DNA of 64,000 nt from Calidifontibacillus erzurumensis (GTDB lineage Bacteria; Bacillota; Bacilli; Bacillales; Bacillaceae_J): positions 62,001-126,000 of the forward strand of contig NZ_JABTTE010000005.1 in NCBI RefSeq assembly GCF_013303125.1. Direction: 5' to 3'. A program made the translations under genes and the position numbers. Below are positions 35,723 to 45,221 of the stretch, in pieces; within the stretch, counting starts at the first letter, position 1, and each line of letters begins with the position of its first letter. The notes under the pieces are model-generated. The model ran no database searches, was not told the DNA's origin, and saw only the letters and a program-made list of their open reading frames with translations.

Positions 35723-36925
35723 TTAAGCTAAAGCTTCTTGTTTTAGAATTTCTGCTTTATCTGTTCTTTCCCAAGGAAGATCAAGATCTGTGCGTCCAAA
35801 GTGCCCATAAGCTGCTGTTTTCTTATAGATTGGGCGGCGTAAATCTAACATTTTAATAATTCCTGCTGGACGAAGGTCAAAGTTTTTACGAACTACTTCT
35901 ACCAATTTTTCTTCTGATACCTTGCCTGTGCCAAAAGTATCGATTGAAATTGATACTGGCTGAGCAACACCGATTGCGTATGCAAGCTGAACTTCGCATT
36001 TTTCAGCTAAACCTGCAGCAACAATATTTTTTGCGACATATCTTGCAGCATATGCAGCTGAACGGTCAACTTTTGTAGGGTCTTTTCCAGAGAAAGCGCC
36101 ACCGCCGTGACGAGCATAGCCACCGTATGTGTCTACAATAATTTTACGGCCTGTTAAGCCTGCATCACCTTGTGGTCCGCCAATAACGAAACGACCAGTT
36201 GGGTTAATAAAATATTTTGTTTGGTCATCAATTAGTTCTTCAGGAACAACTGGTTTAATAACATATTCTTTAATATCACGAACGATTTGTTCCAAAGTTA
36301 CTTCAGGGTTGTGCTGTGTTGAAACAACGATTGTATCAATTCGAACTGGTTTACCATTTTCATCATATTCAACAGTTACTTGTGTTTTTCCATCCGGACG
36401 CAAATATGGTAATGTCTCGTTTTTACGAACTTCTGATAAGCGGCGAGAAAGCTGATGTGCTAAAGAAATTGGCAACGGCATAAGCTCAGGTGTTTCATTG
36501 CAAGCAAATCCAAACATTAATCCTTGGTCTCCGGCACCGATCGCTTCAATTTCTTCATCAGACATTTGTCCTTCACGAGCTTCCAATGCTTTATCTACAC
36601 CCATTGCGATATCAGGTGATTGTTCATCGATAGATGTAATTACAGCGCAAGTTTCAGCATCAAAACCAAATTTTGCACGGGTATAACCAATTTCATTCAC
36701 TGTTTCACGGACGATTTTTGGAATATCTACGTATGTAGATGTAGTAATTTCACCTGCAACTAAAACCAATCCAGTTGTTACTGCTGTTTCTGCAGCTACA
36801 CGAGCATTTGGATCTTTTTCTAAGATCGCATCCAAAATTGCATCTGAAATTTGGTCGCAAATTTTATCTGGATGCCCTTCTGTTACTGATTCTGATGTAA
36901 ATAAGCGACGGTTTGTATTTGTCAT
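35723..36925 (-). CDS. metK: S-adenosylmethionine synthetase MetK
   Basis: 400 aa, usual length. Signatures [16 protein letters not shown] (ATP site), [19 protein letters not shown] (P-loop-like) and N-terminal [15 protein letters not shown] are present. Makes SAM from Met and ATP in the cytoplasm. Controlled by a SAM-I riboswitch, so feedback by its own product. Confidence 0.97.
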   Translation of the reverse strand: MTNTNRRLFTSESVTEGHPDKICDQISDAILDAILEKDPNARVAAETAVTTGLVLVAGEITTSTYVDIPKIVRETVNEIGYTRAKFGFDAETCAVITSIDEQSPDIAMGVDKALEAREGQMSDEEIEAIGAGDQGLMFGFACNETPELMPLPISLAHQLSRRLSEVRKNETLPYLRPDGKTQVTVEYDENGKPVRIDTIVVSTQHNPEVTLEQIVRDIKEYVIKPVVPEELIDDQTKYFINPTGRFVIGGPQGDAGLTGRKIIVDTYGGYARHGGGAFSGKDPTKVDRSAAYAARYVAKNIVAAGLAEKCEVQLAYAIGVAQPVSISIDTFGTGKVSEEKLVEVVRKNFDLRPAGIIKMLDLRRPIYKKTAAYGHFGRTDLDLPWERTDKAEILKQEALA

Positions 36926-37057
36926 AAAGCTACCTCCTCCTTAAGATTAAAATAAAAAAATTTACGGTACTCATTTCCCTTTACACGTTGGTTCAACTTT
37001 TTACTACTTTTTAAAATATCCATTTTCAATGAAAAACAGCCAAATTCGACATAAAAG

Positions 37058-37281
37058 CAAAAAAACCTCTCCTACACACTGAGGAAAGGTTTATCATATT
37101 TAGCCTTTCACTCTTATCGCTCAAGACATTTTCATGTCTTGCAACAGGTTAGCACCTTGTCACTATTATTATTAATAGCAAAATAAGCTTTATTTTTTTG
37201 ATTATTTTGGAATTATAATAATAGTGTCGGTTGCCGGGTTTCTTTGGGCCTGTCCCCTCCACCAACTCGGGATAAGAGAGT
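37058..37281 (-). promoter_or_regulatory. SAM-I riboswitch (S-box) of metK with terminator
   Basis: On the minus strand P1 arms TCTCTTATC/GATAAGAGTG (37271-37280, 37109-37118) enclose GGTGGAGGGGACAGGCCC, GAAACCCGGCAACC and GGTGCTAACCTGTTGC, the S-box core. A terminator stem with a T run follows at 37058-37092. SAM binding would end transcription before metK. The internal helix at about 37161-37227 is unusually long and AT-rich. Confidence 0.95.
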
Positions 37282-37295
37282 ATCCGTTCCGACAT

Positions 37296-37325
37296 ATGAT
37301 ATCTTAGGAGATCGAATTTTGTCAA
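37296..37325 (-). promoter_or_regulatory. Sigma-A promoter of metK
   Basis: TTGACA (37320-37325), 18-nt spacer, TATCAT (37296-37301) on the minus strand, just upstream of the riboswitch. Confidence 0.6.
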
Positions 37326-37381
37326 TCCATTTTTATAATCGAAAGAAAGATTTTTCAAATAGTATAGACTATTAATCTAAA

Positions 37382-37392
37382 TATGTTATACT
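37382..37392 (+). promoter_or_regulatory. CcpN-type operator overlapping the pckA -10
   Basis: TATGTTATACT matches the B. subtilis CcpN consensus TRTGHYATAYW at every position and contains a TATACT -10-like element. CcpN represses gapB and pckA during glycolytic growth in B. subtilis. Confidence 0.6.
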
Positions 37393-37461
37393 AATTAACA
37401 TATTATAAAACAATGATTATTTAATTTTTAAATAAATTTATTGAAAAGGAAGGTTTTGTTC

Positions 37462-39048
37462 ATGAACACTGTAGGCAATCCTATCGATTTGAAGGATGTG
37501 ATTAACGGAGCAAATGTCCATCATAACTTATCAGTTCCGCAATTAGTTGAAAAAACATTAGCAAGAAAAGAAGCGATTTTGTCATCAACTGGTGCGATTC
37601 GTGCAACAACTGGAAAATATACAGGTCGTTCTCCTAAGGATAAATATATTGTAGAAGAACCTTCTACTAAAGATAAAATTGATTGGGGTTCCGTAAACCA
37701 ACCAATTTCTGCTGAAGTATTTAATTCATTATATAACAAAGTACTTAACTACTTAGCGTCAAAAGATGAAATCTTCCGTTTCCAAGGTTTTGCAGGAGCT
37801 GATCCAAAATATCGTTTGCCAATTCAAGTTATTAATGAATATGCGTGGCATAATTTATTCGTGCACCAACTCTTTATTCGTCCAACTGCTGAAGAATTAA
37901 AAACACATGAACCAGAATTTACAGTTATTTGCGCACCAAACTTCAAAGCAGATCCTGCAGTTGACGGCACGAAATCAGAAACTTTTATCATTATTTCTTT
38001 CGAGCGGAAAACAGTATTAATCGGTGGAACTGAGTATGCCGGTGAAATGAAAAAATCAATTTTCTCTGTAATGAACTACTTATTACCAGAAAAGAACGTA
38101 TTACCAATGCACTGCTCTGCTAACATCGGCCAAGAGGGAGATGTTGCATTGTTCTTTGGTTTATCCGGTACCGGTAAAACAACATTATCAGCAGATCCAA
38201 ATCGCCGTTTAATTGGTGATGATGAACACGGTTGGTCTAATAACGGTGTCTTTAATATTGAAGGCGGCTGCTATGCAAAATGCATTAACTTATCTAGAGA
38301 AAAAGAGCCGCAAATCTGGGATGCCATCCGCTTTGGTTCAGTACTAGAAAACGTTATTCTTGACGAAAATTCAAGGGTTGCAGATTATGATGACGCATCT
38401 TTAACTGAAAATACTCGTGCCGCTTATCCAATTGATGCTATTGACAATATTGTCACACCAAGCATTGGCGGCCATCCAAATACAATCATTTTCTTGACAG
38501 CTGATGCATCTGGTGTATTACCACCAGTAAGCCTTCTTACAAAAGAACAGGCAATGTACCATTTCATCAGCGGTTATACAAGTAAAGTAGCGGGTACTGA
38601 ACGTGGAATTACTGAACCACAACCTGCATTCTCTACATGCTTTGGCTCTCCGTTCTTGCCAAGACCGGCTTCTGTATATGCAGAAATGCTTGGCGAAAAA
38701 ATTGATCAATACAATGCACGTGTATTCCTAGTGAATACTGGTTGGACAGGCGGGGAATACGGTGTCGGCCAACGTATGAAACTTTCTTATACAAGAGCAA
38801 TGGTACGCGCTGCCCTTGAAGGAGATTTAGATAATGTAGAAACTGTAACAGATCCAATTTTCGGCTTACGTATTCCATTACATTGCCCAGGGGTACCTGA
38901 TGAAGTATTACAACCGAAGAAAACATGGGCTGACCCAGAAGCATACGAAAGAAAAGCCCTTGAATTAGCAAGAGCATTCAATGAAAACTTCAAGCAATTT
39001 AAAGATGTTTCAGATGAAATTAGAAACGCTGGTCCATTAGTAAAATAA
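37462..39048 (+). CDS. pckA: ATP-dependent phosphoenolpyruvate carboxykinase
   Basis: 528 aa from ATG 37462 (AAGGAAGG upstream; an earlier TTG is rejected). Kinase-1a P-loop [11 protein letters not shown], metal/phosphate motif LIGDDEHGW, and TGRSPKDK are present. Converts oxaloacetate and ATP to PEP, the entry to gluconeogenesis from C4 acids, which ties in with the C4-dicarboxylate-type uptake island later in the window. Divergent from metK, as in B. subtilis. Confidence 0.97.
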   Translation: MNTVGNPIDLKDVINGANVHHNLSVPQLVEKTLARKEAILSSTGAIRATTGKYTGRSPKDKYIVEEPSTKDKIDWGSVNQPISAEVFNSLYNKVLNYLASKDEIFRFQGFAGADPKYRLPIQVINEYAWHNLFVHQLFIRPTAEELKTHEPEFTVICAPNFKADPAVDGTKSETFIIISFERKTVLIGGTEYAGEMKKSIFSVMNYLLPEKNVLPMHCSANIGQEGDVALFFGLSGTGKTTLSADPNRRLIGDDEHGWSNNGVFNIEGGCYAKCINLSREKEPQIWDAIRFGSVLENVILDENSRVADYDDASLTENTRAAYPIDAIDNIVTPSIGGHPNTIIFLTADASGVLPPVSLLTKEQAMYHFISGYTSKVAGTERGITEPQPAFSTCFGSPFLPRPASVYAEMLGEKIDQYNARVFLVNTGWTGGEYGVGQRMKLSYTRAMVRAALEGDLDNVETVTDPIFGLRIPLHCPGVPDEVLQPKKTWADPEAYERKALELARAFNENFKQFKDVSDEIRNAGPLVK

Positions 39049-39064
39049 TCCATAATTCATACAA

Positions 39065-39107
39065 AAAAGTGCGGACGTCTTTTTTCTGACTCCGCACTTT
39101 TTTTGTT
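39065..39107. terminator. Terminator between pckA and ytmA
   Basis: AAAAGTGCGGA/TCCGCACTTTT (39065-39075, 39091-39101) followed by TTTG. Confidence 0.8.
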
Positions 39108-39919
39108 TAAAATAAACGCCCCCCATTTTTCATCCAAAGGGTTAAATTTTGAACGACTTTTCGATTTTCTATTGGTGGAAAATAGTGAGTGTAATCGTTA
39201 AAAATCCAAATTGTGTACGTCTTGTTTTGCTCTTTTAATTTTTGTTCCAACAAATAGGCATGTTTGACCGAAACATTTTGATCCTTTGCTCCGTGAATAA
39301 TTAACACTGGGGCATTAATTTTCTCGATATGTTCCAACGGTGTTCTCCATTTATATTGTTCTGGCACTTTATTAGGCGTGCCCCCAATCACCCGCTTCAT
39401 CATTCTACGCAAATCAACTCTTTCTTCATAGGTCAATGTCATGTCAGATACACCGCCCCAAGTAACAACGGTTTTCACTGCCGGCTTTTCAATTGCCGTA
39501 ATTAAAGCCATAGCCCCACCGCGGGAAAAGCCAAATACATGAATATGCTCTTCATCAACAAGTGGATGGCTGCGTAGTATTTCAAATGCTTCCAAAGCAT
39601 CGGTCCGGTCCTCTCCAGCAAAATCTTCATACCCTTCGCCACCGTAGTTTCCACGATAAAAAGGAGCCATTACAACAAAACCTTCTGCTGCAAATTGGAT
39701 GATTCTAGCGATCCGCACCATCCCGACACTTTTAATGCCACCACGTAAATATAAAAATCCCGGAAATTTCCCATTCTTGGTAATGGGAGACCACCGTGGA
39801 ATAGCTAAGAAACCTTTAACTTTATATTTATCACTAAGGTATGTAACAAGATAAACATCAATTTGCGGATGCGGAGATGGAAATCTCTGCATGTCTAAAA
39901 GTTTACCAGCAATATTCAT
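39107..39919 (-). CDS. ytmA: Prolyl-oligopeptidase-like alpha/beta hydrolase YtmA
   Basis: 270 aa. S9-type hydrolase: nucleophile Ser in FGFSRGGAMA, Asp in HGAKDQNV, His in YTHYFPP. No signal peptide. Substrate unknown. Follows pckA in the B. subtilis order. Its stop overlaps the pckA terminator. Confidence 0.87.
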   Translation of the reverse strand: MNIAGKLLDMQRFPSPHPQIDVYLVTYLSDKYKVKGFLAIPRWSPITKNGKFPGFLYLRGGIKSVGMVRIARIIQFAAEGFVVMAPFYRGNYGGEGYEDFAGEDRTDALEAFEILRSHPLVDEEHIHVFGFSRGGAMALITAIEKPAVKTVVTWGGVSDMTLTYEERVDLRRMMKRVIGGTPNKVPEQYKWRTPLEHIEKINAPVLIIHGAKDQNVSVKHAYLLEQKLKEQNKTYTIWIFNDYTHYFPPIENRKVVQNLTLWMKNGGRLF

Positions 39920-39954
39920 CTACTCACCTCATTTACTAGGGTTGGGTGCAAGCC

Positions 39955-40076
39955 CCTTCTGTGGCACCATCTACAGTACGGTGCCTGACCCCTCTCCTGT
40001 ACCGTCTCCGGCACCATCTGCGGTACCACCTGCGGTACGGTGCCTGACCCCTCTCCGGCACCGTGCCTGACCCCAT
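39955..40076. repeat. GC-rich repeat cluster with three CGGTGCCTGACCCC copies
   Basis: CGGTGCCTGACCCC-type units recur at about 39978, 40038 and 40062, interleaved with GGCACCATCTGCGG-type units. Base composition is far more GC-rich than the flanks. Related GGTGTCAGG and GGTGCCGCAG sequences occur at 42741 and 61523. No open frame of substance. It looks like a dispersed intergenic repeat family. Confidence 0.65.
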
Positions 40077-40151
40077 AAAAAATAGGCATACACACATTTT
40101 ACCATTTCTTCATAGTCTATGTTAGATTCGATCTTTAGGAGGTCCTGAATA

Positions 40152-41144
40152 ATGAAATTTCGCCAGCTTCTCATTTTAATGATTTCATTGATTGTCGTTA
40201 TGGGACTTGCAGCATGCTCCCAAAATAGCTCACAAAAAATTAAGCTCGCTGAGGTTACACGTTCTATTTTTTACGCTCCACAATATGTAGCTCTTGAAAA
40301 AGGGTTCTTTGCCGAGGAAGGGCTTGAAGTTGAGCTGACAACAACTTGGGGCGGAGATAAAACGATGACTGCTCTTTTAACCGGCGGTGCAGATATTGCC
40401 CTTGTCGGTTCTGAAACGTCCATTTACGTTCACGCCCAAGGTGCAACAGATCCTGTCATAAATTTTGCCCAGCTTACACAAACCGATGGAACATTCCTAG
40501 TTGCACGTGAAAAAGTAGAAAACTTTTCTTGGGAACAATTAAAAGGCAGTACGTTCCTAGGGCAGCGCAAAGGCGGAATGCCACAAATGGTAGGAGAATT
40601 TGTACTTAAAAAGCATGGAATTGATCCGCACAAAGACACGAATCTTATTCAAAATGTTGACTTTGCAAATATCCCGAATGCCTTTGCCTCCGGAACCGGA
40701 GATTACGTACAGCTATTTGAACCAACAGCAAGCATTTTCGAAAAAGAAGGCAAAGGTTATATTGTTGCTTCTTTCGGAACCGAATCAGGGCATGTTCCAT
40801 ATACAACCTTCATGGCTAAAAAGAGTTTTATAAACGAAAATCAAGAAGTCATTGAAAAATTTACAAGAGCCATTTATAAAGCACAAATATGGGTAGAGGA
40901 ACAAAGTGCTAGTGAAATTGCTAAAGTTATTGCACCATATTTCGAAGACACAGATCTTTCCATTATTGAAACAGTTATTGATCGATACAAGAGCCAAGGT
41001 TCATTTGCTACAAATCCAATTTTGGACGAAGAAGAATGGAACAACTTGCAAGATATTATGGACGAAGCCGGAGAATTACCAGCGCGAATTGATTATCAAA
41101 CACTTGTAAATACACAAATCGCCAAAAAAGTAATGAGTGAATAA
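40152..41144 (+). CDS. ytlA: ABC transporter substrate-binding lipoprotein YtlA (NMT1/SsuA-like)
   Basis: 330 aa. Lipoprotein signal with lipobox GLAAC (Cys22). NMT1/THI5-like fold: FYAPQYVALEKGFFAEEGLEVEL-type N-terminal region, GGADIALVG loop. Family members bind thiamine precursors, sulfonates or similar; the ligand is not evident. AGGAGGTCC ribosome site. First gene of ytlA-ytlC-ytlD. Confidence 0.85.
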   Translation: MKFRQLLILMISLIVVMGLAACSQNSSQKIKLAEVTRSIFYAPQYVALEKGFFAEEGLEVELTTTWGGDKTMTALLTGGADIALVGSETSIYVHAQGATDPVINFAQLTQTDGTFLVAREKVENFSWEQLKGSTFLGQRKGGMPQMVGEFVLKKHGIDPHKDTNLIQNVDFANIPNAFASGTGDYVQLFEPTASIFEKEGKGYIVASFGTESGHVPYTTFMAKKSFINENQEVIEKFTRAIYKAQIWVEEQSASEIAKVIAPYFEDTDLSIIETVIDRYKSQGSFATNPILDEEEWNNLQDIMDEAGELPARIDYQTLVNTQIAKKVMSE

Positions 41145-41164
41145 GAGAGGGAGTGGTTTCCTCA

Positions 41165-41947
41165 ATGGCAATTTTAGAAATCGACCAAGTGTATCACACT
41201 TATTTTTCCCCAAAAACAGCAACAACCGCCCTTGAAAATATTTCTATTTCAATTGAGGAAGGAGAATTTATCTCTTTCCTCGGCCCTAGCGGCTGTGGAA
41301 AAACAACGCTGCTTTCAATAATAGCGGGTTTAATAGAGCCTACATCAGGAACAATTAAAATCGATGGTATTCAAGTAAAAAATCGAAAAGGATTAATTGG
41401 CTATATGCTGCAGCAAGATTATCTTTTTCCGTGGAAAACGATCGAAGAAAATATTTTGCTTGGTTTAAAAATTATGAAAAAAGATAGTGAGGAAAATCGG
41501 CAAAGAGCGCTCCATTTACTTAATGAAATGAATCTTGGTAACGTCGAAAAACAATATCCTCGCGAATTATCAGGTGGAATGCGCCAGCGTGTTGCTTTAG
41601 TGCGAACATTATCAACAAATCCAAAAATTCTCCTTTTGGATGAACCTTTTTCTGCTTTAGATTACCAAACAAAGCTGAAACTTGAAAATTTAGTATTCCG
41701 AACGTTAAAAGAGTACAACAAAACAGCACTTTTAGTAACACATGATATCGGTGAGGCTATTGCCATGAGTGACCGTATTTTTTTACTTAAAGCAAAACCT
41801 GGTGAAATTGTCCAATCATTTATCGTTCCCCCAGAACTTAAAGCCATTGAACCATTTGAAGCGAGACAACATCCTAAATTCTCGGAACTATTCCAACAAA
41901 TATGGGAGGAGTTGAACAAACTTGAGTCAAAAACAACTACAACTTGA
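41165..41947 (+). CDS. ytlC: ABC transporter ATP-binding protein YtlC
   Basis: 260 aa from ATG 41165. Walker [11 protein letters not shown], signature [13 protein letters not shown], Walker [12 protein letters not shown], and switch His in [10 protein letters not shown]. NrtD/SsuB-type importer ATPase. Overlaps ytlD by 26 nt. Confidence 0.9.
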   Translation: MAILEIDQVYHTYFSPKTATTALENISISIEEGEFISFLGPSGCGKTTLLSIIAGLIEPTSGTIKIDGIQVKNRKGLIGYMLQQDYLFPWKTIEENILLGLKIMKKDSEENRQRALHLLNEMNLGNVEKQYPRELSGGMRQRVALVRTLSTNPKILLLDEPFSALDYQTKLKLENLVFRTLKEYNKTALLVTHDIGEAIAMSDRIFLLKAKPGEIVQSFIVPPELKAIEPFEARQHPKFSELFQQIWEELNKLESKTTTT

Positions 41948-42740
41948 CATTGAACTATTGCATAAAAACTTTTTACTAAATATCAAAAAAGAAAAACGAT
42001 GGACTTTCGTTTGGCAACTTCTCATTTTTATAACATTTTTTGGAATATGGGAAATTGCGAGCAGAAAGCAATGGATCGATCCATTAATTTTTAGTTCACC
42101 GACAAAAGTTTGGCATTTATTTTTAGAAAAAGTAAATGATGGGACATTACTAACTAATCTCCAAGTTACATTGTTTGAGACAGTGGCAGGATTTATATTG
42201 GGGACACTTATAGGAACGGTTTTTGCCGCTATACTATGGTGGTCTGAAAGATTATCAAAAATTCTCGACCCATATCTCGTCATTTTAAATGCGATGCCAA
42301 AGGTTGCTTTAGGGCCGATTTTAATCGTTGCCTTAGGGCCAGGCTATATATCAATTATTGCTATGGGGGCCATTATTTCAGTCATCATTACAACAATAGT
42401 TGTTTACACATCATTTAAAGAAGTAGATGGAAATTATATAAAAGTGATGCATACATTTGGGGCATCAAAGATGCAAATTTTCCACCATACTGTTCTTCCA
42501 GCATCATTCCCAACGATTATATCAACACTTAAAGTAAACGTTGGCCTTTCTTGGGTTGGAGTAATTGTCGGGGAATTTCTCGTCTCAGCTAAAGGCCTTG
42601 GCTATTTAATTATATACGGATTCCAAGTTTTCAATTTTACATTGGTGCTTATGAGCTTGCTAATCATCGCAATTCTTGCCACCGTTATGTATCAATTCGT
42701 CGCTTGGCTTGAAAATAAATTATTAAAAAACAGAATTTAA
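41922..42740 (+). CDS. ytlD: ABC transporter permease YtlD
   Basis: 272 aa, TTG start with GGGAGGAG upstream, inside the end of ytlC. About six transmembrane helices and the cytoplasmic coupling (EAA) loop [19 protein letters not shown]. SsuC/TauC-type permease. Completes the importer with YtlA and YtlC. Confidence 0.9.
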   Translation: MSQKQLQLDIELLHKNFLLNIKKEKRWTFVWQLLIFITFFGIWEIASRKQWIDPLIFSSPTKVWHLFLEKVNDGTLLTNLQVTLFETVAGFILGTLIGTVFAAILWWSERLSKILDPYLVILNAMPKVALGPILIVALGPGYISIIAMGAIISVIITTIVVYTSFKEVDGNYIKVMHTFGASKMQIFHHTVLPASFPTIISTLKVNVGLSWVGVIVGEFLVSAKGLGYLIIYGFQVFNFTLVLMSLLIIAILATVMYQFVAWLENKLLKNRI

Positions 42741-42772
42741 GGTGTCAGGAAGAACCTGACACCTTCTTTTAT
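42739..42772 (+). terminator. Terminator of ytlACD
   Basis: Perfect AAGGTGTCAGG/CCTGACACCTT stem (42739-42749, 42755-42765) then TCTTTT. The stem shares GGTGTCAGG with the GC-rich repeat family. Confidence 0.85.
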
Positions 42773-42826
42773 TTCTTCTTCAATTGGACTCTCACTCCGG
42801 CATACCGTTTACTGCAGCTTCTACAC

Positions 42827-43300
42827 CTACATTGTTTCAAGCTTTTCAATTTGTTTTAGGCTTTCTTGCAAGACTAAATCTTTCATAATAAAGCTAAATC
42901 TATCGTCCTCGTTTATGCGATCAGGAAGTTTTTCTAATAAGATGGGGCCTTCTGTTTCATAAAAGCTTTTTTGAGAGGTAAACGATTCAATTTGAGCATA
43001 ATAAATATTTTTTATTATTATTTCTGTCATTGTTGTAACCTCATATTGACCAAGATAAATTAAACTGGCAATAGTAGCACCTGTTTCTTCCATCACTTCC
43101 CGGTGAGCTGCTTCTTCAGGAGTTTCTCCTAATTCTACTTTCCCACCTGGAAATTCAATTCCTCTTTCTTTATGGACGGTTAATACCCACTTGTCTTTAT
43201 ATTTGCAGATGACCCATACATGTTTCGGTGTTTTCGAAAATGGCAAAAATGAAAACGAAAGTTGTACTTGATTCCCAAAGTAATCTTTAAACTTCATCAT
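42827..43300 (-). CDS. rppH: Nudix hydrolase RppH/YtkD
   Basis: 157 aa from ATG 43300. Nudix box GGKVELGETPEEAAHREV-MEETGA fits GX5EX7REUXEEXGU. B. subtilis RppH (YtkD) removes pyrophosphate from mRNA 5' ends and hydrolyses 8-oxo-dGTP. N-terminus FKDYFGNQVQLSF is typical of the orthologue. Convergent with ytlD. Confidence 0.88.
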   Translation of the reverse strand: MMKFKDYFGNQVQLSFSFLPFSKTPKHVWVICKYKDKWVLTVHKERGIEFPGGKVELGETPEEAAHREVMEETGATIASLIYLGQYEVTTMTEIIIKNIYYAQIESFTSQKSFYETEGPILLEKLPDRINEDDRFSFIMKDLVLQESLKQIEKLETM

Positions 43301-43419
43301 ATAAAACCCCATCATTTTCCATCGTATAATAAAAACAAATTAGCCACATACATAGATAAGCTATAGATAATCATAACATGGAATTTCCCTATAACCAACA
43401 ATGAAAAAGAATCAATTGT

Positions 43420-43578
43420 TTAATCACCTTTTTTCTTAGTAAAAAGGACTTGTCCTTCAGGCCCAAAAATACTGCAAAAGCTTACCTTAACTTCTTTACT
43501 TCCCAAATTACAATTTGCTAAAACATCCTCAAATCTACTCCTCCCGACATCAATTAGATATATTGAAAGATGTAACAT
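43420..43578 (-). pseudogene. 52-codon protein-like frame, possible gene remnant
   Basis: An ATG-initiated frame of 52 codons, including LANCNLGSKEVKVS and IFGPEGQVLF, reads like real protein sequence. It has no ribosome site, and no promoter was seen. It lies between rppH and the unknown gene at 43673. It may be the tail of a degraded gene. No family recognised. Confidence 0.25.
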
Positions 43579-43672
43579 CTATTTTTATTATCTAGGACAA
43601 GCGCTGTTTCATAATCAAAGAAACATTAATAATCTGTTATAGGATAAATAATTTTGAAAGGAGGAGTAAAAT

Positions 43673-44248
43673 TTGTCTAATGAGGGAAAAGGATTTCTGA
43701 AAGAGTTAGAAAAAGAAATTAGAAAAATATTTAAGAAAATAGAAAAAACACCATTTGCTATATCTTTAGGACCAATTTTAAGAAATCCGAATACAGAAGA
43801 AGTTATCGTTTCAATTTTCAATGGAGACAAACATACTCAGAAGATAACAGTATCCGTTGCTGATACAACGAATTGCATACCAGTCGAATTTCAAAAAGAA
43901 GCTTATCTTTGTGGAAAGTTAATTACACCTCCGCTGCCTCCTTTTACTATTCAAAACACTAAACCTCAATTTAATTTACAACAAAATTCAGAAAATACCC
44001 CACTTACAGTTGGGATCCCTCCTTCACAATTACTAATTGTTCACGCAAGGGCAACTCCACCCCCTCCTATGGTAACAAATGCAACATATAATGTGTTGGT
44101 ATTCACTCCTACAAGGAATATTACGATTTCTTCAGCGGGGGTTAACCAACAGGGAGAGCCTCAGGAAGGGAATACAGTTACAATGAATCAAACTGAAATC
44201 GCTAGAACAATATTATTAGATAGCTTTATAGGAGAAATCGAGTTTTAG
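43673..44248 (+). CDS. Unknown protein, 191 aa, accessory gene
   Basis: Starts at TTG 43673 with an ideal AAAGGAGG 9 nt upstream. N-terminus is Lys/Glu-rich and helical (GKGFLKELEKEIRKIFKKIEK). The rest is predicted beta-rich with Pro/Thr/Asn stretches (TPPLPPF, RATPPPPMV) and no signal peptide. I do not recognise the family; composition hints at a structural or surface protein. The final residues and stop (GEIEF) fall in a sequence resembling the 3' end of a group II intron on the other strand, so the C-terminus may be chimeric. No orthologue at this place in B. subtilis. Confidence 0.65.
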   Translation: MSNEGKGFLKELEKEIRKIFKKIEKTPFAISLGPILRNPNTEEVIVSIFNGDKHTQKITVSVADTTNCIPVEFQKEAYLCGKLITPPLPPFTIQNTKPQFNLQQNSENTPLTVGIPPSQLLIVHARATPPPPMVTNATYNVLVFTPTRNITISSAGVNQQGEPQEGNTVTMNQTEIARTILLDSFIGEIEF

Positions 44249-44345
44249 GAGAAAGTGTAAGCTCCCGTCCTCTCACACCAAGTACGTACGTTTCCGTATA
44301 TGACGGCTGTTCAATTAAAATGAATGTTGCAAGGTTTATTACGAG
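44233..44345 (-). mobile_element. Probable relic of the 3' end of a group II intron
   Basis: Read on the minus strand, GAACAGCCGTCATATACGG, then ACGTACTTGGTGTGAGAGG and CTCCTAAAACTCGATT resemble from memory the segment after the maturase frame of many bacterial group II introns (GAACCGCCGTATAC..., GGTGTGAGAGG..., CTCCTACTCGATT). Adjacent bases to about 44430 are degenerate, with a short coding-like stretch. No intact maturase is present. Confidence 0.45.
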
Positions 44346-44429
44346 CTTCCAGATTTTTCAACCCTTCGCTATATATTACCCATTCTTTTGCGTAATCTGT
44401 TTTCCGGCAACTAGAAATTTTTCATATGA

Positions 44430-44497
44430 TACTCCTCTAAATGTAGACAAGATTAATAATTTTAATCTGACTACGTTAAGAGGAGTAGTTTTTTAGG
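44430..44497. repeat. Long imperfect hairpin with TACTCCTCT ends
   Basis: TACTCCTCTAAATGTAG at 44430 pairs with CTACGTTAAGAGGAGTA ending at 44487, continuing into AGATTA/TAATCT near the loop, with GTTTTTT after it on the plus strand. Either a terminator or a miniature palindromic element next to the intron relic. Confidence 0.45.
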
Positions 44498-44670
44498 GTA
44501 AAAATTCTAATCAACATCTTAAAAATCTCCAATGCCTCTCATGAGTGATACCCCACAAAAATATCATTTCAATTTGGATGGAGTTGGTCAGTGTAGGAAT
44601 AAAGCGGTCATGAAATAAAATCGCTTCTATTACAGCAGAGGAAAAAAACATTTTTATTGTACATAATGGG

Positions 44671-44720
44671 CATAAAAAAACTTAACGGCCTTAACCATAA
44701 ACAGTATGGGCTAAAGCCGT
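44671..44720 (-). terminator. Terminator of the 44768 gene
   Basis: On the minus strand ACGGCTTTAGCC pairs with GGTTAAGGCCGT (44709-44720, 44685-44696) and is followed by TAAGTTTTTTT. Confidence 0.65.
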
Positions 44721-44767
44721 ATGAATGATCATTATTATTTTTCCCGTTCATATTTAACAGCGGATGT

Positions 44768-45106
44768 TTACATGGTTGTATGGCCATCTTCATAAAAGCC
44801 ATCCAAAATCCCCATTGATTCTATATGTCGTTTTGTTTCAGGTGTTCCTAGTTCGTAAAGCATTTGGTACACATTCATAAGATCGCGATCAATTGCATCA
44901 TTCTCTCGGTCATAATGGTATTGCACATATGGGACATGGGATCGAATGAAACCTGACCATTCCGCCGTATACATATCATTAAAAATGTCCCGCAATTTTT
45001 GTATTTCTTCATCAGTTGCCTTAATTTCCAATTCATACGGTGATGCGGTTTTAATTTGTGAAATTTCTTTTGCTCCGACAGAAATATAATACGTTTTTCT
45101 ATCCAT
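44768..45106 (-). CDS. Small conserved Bacillaceae protein (often labelled hydrolase), function unknown
   Basis: 112 aa, soluble, acidic, no signal peptide (KTYYISVGAKEISQIKT, AEWSGFIRSHVPYVQYHYD). I recall short Bacillus proteins of this type labelled hydrolase without evidence. No catalytic motif is apparent. The ribosome site is AAGGGCGAGC. Monocistronic, with its own terminator. Confidence 0.65.
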   Translation of the reverse strand: MDRKTYYISVGAKEISQIKTASPYELEIKATDEEIQKLRDIFNDMYTAEWSGFIRSHVPYVQYHYDRENDAIDRDLMNVYQMLYELGTPETKRHIESMGILDGFYEDGHTTM

Positions 45107-45221
45107 ACATGCTCGCCCTTCCCTTCGTGCGCTTCATCAAATTTATTGCTATATTCAAACGGTACCTTTTTATACTTTTTCCATTTCTATATAATAAATA
45201 TTCATAACACTTTTTTTATTG

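Noticed and set aside
39971-40174. 67-aa minus-strand frame over the GC-rich repeats
   Set aside because: Low-complexity translation of repeats with no ribosome site.
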